From Blastocladiella britannica (taxonomy: Eukaryota > Blastocladiomycota > Blastocladiomycetes > Blastocladiales > Blastocladiaceae), in NCBI GenBank assembly GCA_025349905.2, contig MU624734.1:1-27454 (forward strand): a DNA stretch of 27,454 bases, written 5' to 3'. Under the pieces are notes generated by a model, which did no database searches, was not told the DNA's origin, and saw only the letters and a list, made by a program, of their open reading frames with translations. The position numbers and the translations under genes were made by a program. This document shows, piece after piece, positions 21,101-27,454 of the stretch; within the stretch, counting starts at the first letter, position 1; each line of letters starts with the position of its first letter.

Positions 21101-21671
21101 GGCGCGATCATGTAGCCAGGCATAGTCGTCGGTCATGGTGTCTCCATGGCTATTGATGGTGGTGACAGGCCGTGACTCGGCGATGGGAGGAGGTTGGTGC
21201 AGGGCCTGCGATGGTGGTGGGAGCTGGGCAGCAATTTGAGCTTCGACCGAGGTCCTGTTTGGCAACATGTTAATATCTTTCATTTTGCCTGGAAACTCAA
21301 GGAAGCAAGGACCGAATTGCGGCCAGGATTGGGGACAATGTCTTCCAGAGGGTCTGGTACGATTCGGGAAACAGGCGAAGGTACTGCACGAGCAGATCAG
21401 CGACCAGGGGAACGCGCGCAATGAGCTCCACAGCATTGTTTGGCGCAGTGGGGTCGGAAGTGTCACCGATTGGGCTTTTCTCGCTACCCGGCGATGCACC
21501 GGGGACCGAGGTAGTTGAGGGAACGAGCGTAGCTGGCTGGAAGGCGGAGGCGATCTTGAGGGAGCTCGGGGACGAGGCCGGGGCAGGTTGCGGGACAGGG
21601 TCGACGCCGAGGAGCTTGAGCTGGCGCACCAGCGAGTCCAGGTCGCTGCTGCGCGAGATTGTGGAGGGCAT
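18185..21671 (-). CDS. opdB: Oligopeptidase B (S9A prolyl oligopeptidase family)
   Basis: Nine exons: 21671-21313, 21254-20847, 20782-20423, 20359-19903, 19846-19475, 19410-19336, 19273-19012, 18931-18869 and 18810-18185; 993 aa. An N-terminal extension precedes PPIAESRPVTTINSHGDTMTDDYAWL, the usual OpdB start. A beta-propeller then leads to the alpha/beta-hydrolase domain, with catalytic Ser721 (GRSAGG), Asp806 (NDPRV) and His840 (GHGG). Glu765 and Glu767 in FEYEEWGNP align with E. coli Glu576/Glu578, which set cleavage after Arg/Lys. Family proteins are usually about 680-790 aa and cut short peptides in the cytosol. Here there are ~135 extra N-terminal residues and a ~135-residue Pro/Ser/Ala-rich C-terminal tail. 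The first intron has a weak donor (GTCCTT). Without it, translation could begin at ATG 21283. ATG 21740 is another in-frame start. Confidence 0.9.
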
Positions 21672-21730
21672 CTCTTGGAGAAAATGGCTTTTGGGATGGG
21701 AAATTCTCTTTTCAAAGTGGAAAGCTATCA
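21672..21730. promoter_or_regulatory. 59-bp bidirectional promoter between opdB and CDC23
   Basis: With starts at 21671 (minus) and 21731 (plus), only 59 bp separate the two coding regions. If opdB instead begins at its upstream in-frame ATG (21740), the two coding regions would overlap by 10 bp. The 5' UTRs must be very short, or promoter elements must lie inside coding sequence. Confidence 0.55.
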
Positions 21731-24560
21731 ATGACTGCATCAACCAGCGGCACCACCCACCGCAAGCTGCTTCTTGCCGTGCACGACTGCTCTGTCCGAG
21801 GGCTCACGTCCTCTGCGCTCTGGTCCGCCTTTCTTTCCCCAGAAGCCTAACCACAATGGTTACCCACGAAATATGCCAAAAATTCACAGGGCAAGCCAAG
21901 CTCTCGACGCGCTCCATTCCCACCATGGACTTCCGGCCGCGCACGACGCGTTTGATCTGACCCTGAACGCGACCACTGATGTCACGGTCGCGTCGTTCGC
22001 GTCCGGAACTTCTGCCCTGACAATGGCCACGCGTCACACGGTTGGCACTGGTCCCGGATCAGCAAGGAGCGGACGCCGTTCCCGCGCGGCCCCTGCGTTA
22101 CCGCCTGCATTTCCGTCCGTCCACGACATGTTTGCGGACAATGGCCATGGGCTGCGCCAATACTTGCTGGCGAAATCGTACTTTGACGTGCGTCAGTTGG
22201 ACCAGTGCGTGCATGTTCTTGGCGAGGCCAATGCACCCGTCCTCGTCTTTCTTTGCCAATACGCCCGCTACCTGGTACTTGTCGTTTTGTATTAATTGTT
22301 TACGTTTGACCTGAGCTAAAGTTCTTGTGGATCGTTCTCAGATCGGCGAGCGCCGCAAGCTCGAGCTTATTGGTGATCCGCTCATGTCCCAAATACGCAC
22401 AGCAGAGAATCCGTTCCTTGGAGATATTGCCGCTACGTTAGAGAGTTATTTGGCTGATCACTGCCATGTTCCTGATCCATGGATCCAGTATCTGTGCGCT
22501 CTCTCCTGTCCTTTTTCTGTTGATCTATATCTGAACCGCAATGCAACAGTTTGGGAGTCTGCTTGGTGCGCATGGGCCGCCAACGACAGGCTGCAGAGTT
22601 TCTGGCGGCCAGTGTGACTGAATACGAGTACAATTGGGCAGCGTGGAACGAGCTCACGCACTGCAATTTGTCCGACACGGAGGTATGGTGCGCTTCTTTT
22701 TTTTCTTTATTTTTTTCGTCCATCCTCGAAGCGATCAACTGGACTGATGACACTCGACCCATAACAGCTCTCTGACCTGCTCCAACATGTTCCGCATGGG
22801 CTGCCGCTCCAATTCTTTCTCGTGCAGACGGCACTGACGCGGCACGTTGGCAAGCAACACCTCTCGGGAGCATTACGAGCCATCGAAGACTATTTGTTAC
22901 CAACCTCTCCCGTCGTGCTTGATCTCAAGGCCCGCTCCGACTATGCAGAGCTTGGTATGTGCCTTTTCCATCTCCTTGCTCTTGCACAATCACTCTCCTT
23001 CTCTCATCTCACATTTTGGTACAGACTTCACCAGTGCCATTGCCAAATGGTCGGCCGTGTTTTCTGCTGACCCGTTCCGCTTGACGTCGCTTGATCTGTA
23101 TGCGCACGCCCTGCACTCGGTCGATGTCAACCAGTCGTCGCTGTTACGACTCGACGCACTTGCGCGCCGTGCGCTCGCCATGGACGTGCAGCGACCCGAG
23201 GGCTGGATTGCGCAAGGCGATGCATATGCGCTGCGCGACGATCCGGTGCGGGCGGCCGAGGCGTTTTCGACCGCGCTTCGGCTTGGGCCTGACGACGATG
23301 CCACCTGGGTGTTGCTGGGAATGGCGCTCATGGAGCGCGGGGTTGTCTATTATGAGCCGGCGGTGCTGGCACTTGAACGAGCCATTGGTATTTTCTCTTT
23401 CTTCCATTTTCTTTTTCATCAAGCTCATTGCATTTGTTGGATCAACAGCCATCAATTCGCAGAATCAGAACGCATATTTTGTGCTCGGATCGATCTACAA
23501 GTCTCTGCAAAGGTGGGACACGGCAATCACCTACTTTCAACGCGCCATTTCGATCCGGTATCGTCACTTTTCTTTACTGAAGGAAGAGTGTGCTCATTAA
23601 ATATAAACATCTAGCCCGAGCGATGCGCGACTGTGGGCGTATGCGGCAAAATGCTACCGCGCGACCGACCGGCCGGCATTGGCGTTAGTAGCCGCGACTC
23701 GAGCGGTGCGCTGCACGCCGCAGTACGTCGACCCGGACATGCTGGCCATTGTCGGGTTGCTGCTTCTCCAGAGCGAGCGTGAGCGGGACCGCGATCGCGC
23801 CACTGCTGCCGCCCGGACAACCACTGAGACCGAGGGCAGTCTTCCGACCCCGTCAGCATCGTTCGGAGCCGCGGACGCGGAGTCGCGGCACCAGCAAGGA
23901 GGACGTGCCGCCAAGCGCGTGCGCAGGAACAGCGATGCGATGCCGCAACCTGTGCCATTGTCTCCGCCACGAGCGGCTGCTGCGGCGCGTGGGACCGCGT
24001 TTTGGGCGGACCGGACGGACTCGGGATCTTTGGCGAACGGGCGTGAAAACGCCGCTACCCGACGACACCGGCAGCAGCAACAACATCATGGGCTGGGAAC
24101 AACCACCAGCACCAGTGCAGGGGAGGCGCTGGCGGAAGCAGCGGCATCAGCAGCTGCAAGTGTCGCCGCCAAGCCCATGTCACCACCACCGCAACAACCA
24201 AACCGAGCGGCGCTGCTTCTCCACCCGCCCAACTTGCCAGTCCTACCGCCGCCAACCGACTCGCGCGACCCGGTGCCCTGGCTCCGCGCCGCCTGGTATT
24301 TCCGCACCAAGGTGCGCGGCGCATCGGGCGATTTGGACGCAGACCTGGTCCTGGACGTCACGGACGCGCTGGTGCCACTGACGTTGGCGGTGAGGGCGAA
24401 CGATGCTGAAGGGTGGATTGTTGACGAGCTCGTCGAAGAGTACTTGGACGGAGCGCGCGAGGCGGCGGAACGCGTTCATGGTGGGCGGGCGCGCGTGCGG
24501 CGGCTGGATGCGATGGTGGGCGAGGATCGTGGGGGTGATCCGATCTCTTTCATGTCGTGA
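21731..24560 (+). CDS. CDC23: Anaphase-promoting complex subunit 8 (CDC23), TPR protein
   Basis: Eight exons: 21731-21822, 21890-22274, 22342-22493, 22550-22682, 22768-22954, 23025-23387, 23449-23557 and 23615-24560, giving 788 aa. The N-terminus HDCSVRGLTSSALWASQAL matches the APC8 opening helix, and joining exons 1 and 2 recreates it exactly (branch-like CCTAAC in that intron). Further blocks are YLLAKSYFDVRQLDQCVHVL, WAAWNEL, FSADPFRLTSLDLYAH, and TPR repeats with APC8 signatures (SQNQNAYFVLGSIYKSLQRW, PSDARLWAYAAKCY). APC8 is a TPR scaffold of the ubiquitin ligase that triggers anaphase. After the last TPRs a ~170-residue insertion (Arg/Ser/Ala/Gln-rich, with a possible nuclear signal KRVRRNS) separates them from a C-terminal helical domain. 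The first in-frame ATG without exon 1 (21873) would lose the conserved opening. Confidence 0.88.
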
Positions 24561-24593
24561 AATTCAATCCACTCATTCTCATTCACTTTAAAA

Positions 24594-25030
24594 ATGGTAC
24601 GCGCTGTGCGATGCGACACACTTGACCGTAATGGAGCTCATATTCGAATTTATAAAAGGCAACCGCATTCGTCGTCGGGCTCGGCGTAGCCACCACCGCC
24701 ATCTTTGCGCGCGGCGCGGTCCGCGCGTACCAGAACCACGGGCCCGAGTTTGTGGCCCACATTGGCAAGTACATGCGGCCGCCAACGTCCGGGTCGTCGC
24801 TGATGGGAGGGTCGGCGCATTTTGCGCGCGGCGGGTTCGAGCCCAAGATGTCCCGGCGCGAGGCCGCATCAATCCTGGGACTCCGCGAGCACAACATCCA
24901 GCTGTCCAAGCTGAAAGAGCACCACCGTAAAGTCATGCTGCTTAACCACCCGGACCGCGGCGGGTCGCCGTTTGTCGCGTCCAAAATCAACGAGGCTAAG
25001 GATATGTTGGAGAAATTTGCGTCTAAATAA
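24594..25030 (+). CDS. PAM18: Mitochondrial import motor J-protein PAM18/TIM14 (DNAJC19-like)
   Basis: Exons are 24594-24596 and 24659-25030, giving 124 aa. The first coding exon is just the ATG, directly followed by donor GTACGC; the 62-nt intron ends AAAAG. The product has one N-terminal membrane segment (about 4-23), a linker, and a degenerate J-domain with RGGFEPKMSRREAASILG, the HPD motif at 98-100 and KINEAKDML. Length and layout match human DNAJC19 (116 aa). Yeast Pam18 has a longer N-terminal domain. At the inner membrane it stimulates mtHsp70 ATPase in the presequence-translocase motor. A partner PAM16 gene is not in the window. The start is 33 bp after the CDC23 stop. Confidence 0.94.
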
Positions 25031-25031
25031 A
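25026..25031 (+). terminator. AATAAA overlapping the PAM18 stop codon
   Basis: The hexamer AATAAA includes the TAA at 25028-25030. The opposing gene stops at 25049, so a usable cleavage site would fall inside that gene's coding region. This suggests overlapping 3' ends. Confidence 0.45.
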
Positions 25032-25048
25032 ATATCACTTTTTTGTAT

Positions 25049-27282
25049 TTATGGAATGGCGAGAGTAAGGTCGGCAAGGGCTACAGCCAGGGGCGCGGCC
25101 GCACACACGTCCACGTGGTGCTGGATGGCCCATGCCGTCGTGTAGTGAAGTCGGCCGTGGAGAACCGCAAAGTACCCATGCGTTGCTGCACTGCTATTGT
25201 TGTCGTTACCCTCTGGTAATGGTGGTGGTATTGGTGGTGGTGCGATAGGAGTCGATGGCGGAGGGGCATGGCCGCCGCCGCCGCCGCCGCCGCCACGATG
25301 TACGGGCCGCCGCCGCCTCGCTATTGACGCTGGCACCGTCGCCGGAAAGTGCGCGAGCAAGAGCCGGTCCCACGCCGCGTGCTCGGCTTTTCCCCACTGG
25401 CGCCGGGCCGGTGTGGCCACAAACGGGAGCGTCCACGCCGCGTGGTCGGCCGGGCGGAACCGGAACTTGCCCCGCCGTGCCGCATCGTCCGCGACCGTGA
25501 ATGGGAGCACGGCCGACAGCGGGGACACGCTCTGATTTGTTGTTGTTGCTGCGGCCGTGGCCACCCACTCGCACAGTTCCAGCGGCGACGACGACGAAGG
25601 AGGAGGACGACGAGTCTCGGCTGGAAAACGAGGTCCACGCACCATACTGCCTGGCAAGGCAACTGGCGGTGGCAATGAGACCTCCACCACGAACGCGGCC
25701 CACGGCTGCGCGAGCACCAGCTCGACGTCGGCGACCGTGTTGGCATTAGCACCGTGCAGTATTGCATGCAAGTGAAACTGGTCCGCAATCACCGAAAAGT
25801 GCGCGTCGTCGACCGGCGTCAGTCCCATGTCGGTCAATGGGTGAGTGGTCAGGTACGCCAAGTAGCTGACGCCGAGCACCACCAGCGCAAATGCCACCAA
25901 TCCGACCACCAACACAGACAGTTGTCCCACCGGCGAAAGGCCCGCGGCGGATGCCGGCATCGTCGGAGACGACGGGTTCGCTGTTGTTGTTGCTGTTGGT
26001 CCCGTATCACCGCCGCCCGCATGTTCATCGGCGTGTAATCGGTCCAAGCTGTCGGTGGTGCCACCGTACCCGCTCACGTTGCGCAGGGAGGCTGCCAGAA
26101 GAGCCGCGCGCTCAGTGACAGCCGATCTGCCCGATGATATGCTCGATCCGGCGTGGAGTCGTTGTGCTACTCCAGGTGCATTAGCAGCCGATGCAACGGT
26201 AGCGGCAGCGGACGCCGCAAGAGATGCCCGAGACGCACGCCATTGTCCAGCAAGATCTCCAGTGCTGGCGCGGGTGCGCAATGCAGCCATCGTTGAACCA
26301 AAGAGCTGCTGCTGCTGTTGCTGATGGGACGGCATCGCGCCGTTTTCACCGCCGCCAACGAGGTTTTGGAGCGAAGTATCAGATGACCGCGAAAACGGTC
26401 GGTGCATGGATTCACGTGGAAGGGCAGCAACTGGGGTCCGAGTACGCGGCGGCAGCGGGGTCGGGACAATGGGCGAAATGGAAATGGGCGCGTACAGCAG
26501 GTCGTACGGGGACGATGACGGGGCCGTCTCTTCCTCCAGTGGGAGTGGTGGCAGCAACTCACGCGTGGCACTAGCCGGGGTGGTGGACGCGCTCCCTCGT
26601 CCTCCGCGCATGCGGTTGCCGTGGATCGCCAGCGTCGGGGCCGGGGCCGAGGCCGCAAGCACGTGCTGGAACGAGGTCCATGCTGTTGGTAGTGGGAGTT
26701 TGGTGCGATGGCCGGAAAAAGAAACCAAAAAAAAAGTCAGCCCAAGTTGGTCATGCAGATCCACTGTACGCCGCCCGCCGAGCCGAGGGAGTCGTGCTGC
26801 CATGAAGGCCGTCCATGAAGGCCGTCCATGGACGTATTTTGCTCGCTCGGGTCGGGTCGGGTGGAGTAAAGTAAAATAAAAGTGAGGGCAAACGCTCGAT
26901 CCCGCGTACCGGTCGACACGTGGCCAATAGAGGCCGAGTCCAGCGATGGCCCGCGGGGATTCGGGGCAAAAAGAAGTGCGCTCGGAGTCAGAGGCGTGGC
27001 GCCGTGGACCTGCGACGACGATGGCGTCGAGGGCGATACCGACGACAATGACGATGACGATGTCGGGGCCATGCTCTCAATAATTACCACTGCTCTCGAC
27101 GAAGCTGGCGGTTGTTCTGGTGGTGGTGGCGGTGGTGGTGGCGGCGGAATAGCCGGCTTGCTCGGCGTGGTTGGCGATTGGCTCGGCGTCGGCCATGGGA
27201 ACGGGGTTCCTGGCAGTGGATCCGGCGGCGGTGGCACTGGTGTGTCCTTCGTGGTTGCTGCCCCGGGCGGGTGCTCGGACAT
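25049..27282 (-). CDS. Single-pass membrane protein with Pro-rich N-terminus
   Basis: Proposed exons are 27282-26910 and 26682-25049, giving 668 aa. The N-terminal ~375 residues are low complexity: a run of ten Pro near residue 47, polyserine, and a glutamine run in the SHQQQQQQLFG segment. One strong transmembrane helix follows (about 378-402; LSVLVVGLVAFALVVLGVSY). The ~265-residue C-terminal part contains a beta-like segment (HFSVIADQFHLHAILHGANANTVADVELVL) and a Gly-run linker. The shape resembles vacuolar/plasma-membrane LEA2-type proteins such as Vac7/Tag1, but I cannot confirm that. The 227-nt intron is longer than usual here; donor GTACGC and acceptor CCAACAG keep phase. Alternatively, a separate 584-aa gene starts at ATG 26803, because that frame reads through the proposed intron's 3' half. 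The stop is 18 bp from the PAM18 stop. Confidence 0.6.
26801..26831. repeat. 13-bp tandem repeat, 2.4 copies
   Basis: CATGAAGGCCGTC occurs at 26801-26813 and 26814-26826, with a partial third copy starting CATGG at 26827. It lies within the long proposed intron of the membrane-protein gene and next to the alternative ATG 26803 on the minus strand. Confidence 0.75.
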
Positions 27283-27454
27283 GAATGTTCGATGTAAAAA
27301 GGCGTCGCCCTGGTCGAACTTAATCGTTTCACGACGACTTCAAACTGCACGGCTGCGCACTGAACAGAGTTTCGGATGCAGAATTCTGAGATGGAAGTGA
27401 CATAGAAAAAAACGTCCGTTTTATCACCAATGGAATTCTTCAGTCCTTGTTTTT
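27283..27454. other. Window end, upstream of the membrane-protein gene
   Basis: 172 bp that should hold the minus-strand promoter. No reading frame, repeat or motif is convincing. Confidence 0.4.

Noticed and set aside
21873..21875. ATG 21873 as CDC23 start
   Set aside because: It gives a non-conserved N-terminus. Splicing exon 21731-21822 to 21890 restores the family opening and leaves this ATG inside the intron.
23611..23970. Minus-strand frame over CDC23 exon 8
   Set aside because: It is a shadow of the GC-rich coding exon, with no independent support.
1..27454. CRISPR arrays, transposons, operon-like or bacterial systems
   Set aside because: Pervasive spliceosomal introns show nuclear eukaryotic DNA. 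I saw no direct-repeat/spacer array, no terminal inverted repeats and no transposase or reverse-transcriptase motifs.

Overview
The window is a gene-dense stretch of a GC-rich eukaryotic nuclear genome. Coding exons are interrupted by short spliceosomal introns, mostly 56-85 nt, with GTNNGT-type donors and frequent TAG acceptors. I rebuilt about 40 introns by hand. Each junction was accepted only if phase was kept and the joined protein matched a known family where one exists. A full outer-dynein-arm docking protein (ODAD2/ARMC4) implies a motile flagellum. Together with the compact layout and a fungal-looking Nudix/DUF4743 protein, this suggests a zoosporic (chytrid- or blastocladiomycete-like) fungus or another flagellated opisthokont. 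The lineage is inference; no species is identified.

Layout, left to right. 1-387: probable 3' end of an upstream gene (+). 450-1622: DUF4743/Nudix hydrolase (+, 2 exons). 1708-3080: MAT2B-like methionine adenosyltransferase regulatory subunit (-, 6 exons, one probable GC-AG intron). 3081-3733: intergenic. 3734-4685: two poorly resolved small genes, one per strand. 4878-6950: PUF60-like splicing factor with an RS-rich domain (-, 5 exons). 7216-9712: CAMK/SNF1-like protein kinase (+, 4 exons). 9907-13319: ODAD2 (-, 12 exons). 13697-15916: 739-aa disordered protein (+). 15972-17939: 655-aa disordered protein with a repeated basic serine motif and a His-rich tract (-). 18185-21671: oligopeptidase B (-, 9 exons). 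21731-24560: APC8/CDC23 (+, 8 exons). 24594-25030: PAM18/TIM14 (+, 2 exons, the first coding exon only the ATG). 25049-27282: single-pass membrane protein with a proline-rich N-terminus (-). 27283-27454: no gene recognised.

The genes are mostly unrelated housekeeping functions (methyl-donor supply, splicing, cell cycle, mitochondrial import, peptidase, cilium), so there is no operon-like system. Most notable are the extreme packing (33-bp, 18-bp and 59-bp gaps around CDC23/PAM18), the RS-PUF60 architecture, the terminal extensions on oligopeptidase B, and the unrecognised repeat/His-rich protein at 15972-17939, whose repeated site resembles targets of the kinase class encoded nearby. I saw no tRNA, rRNA, transposon, virus-derived or CRISPR feature.
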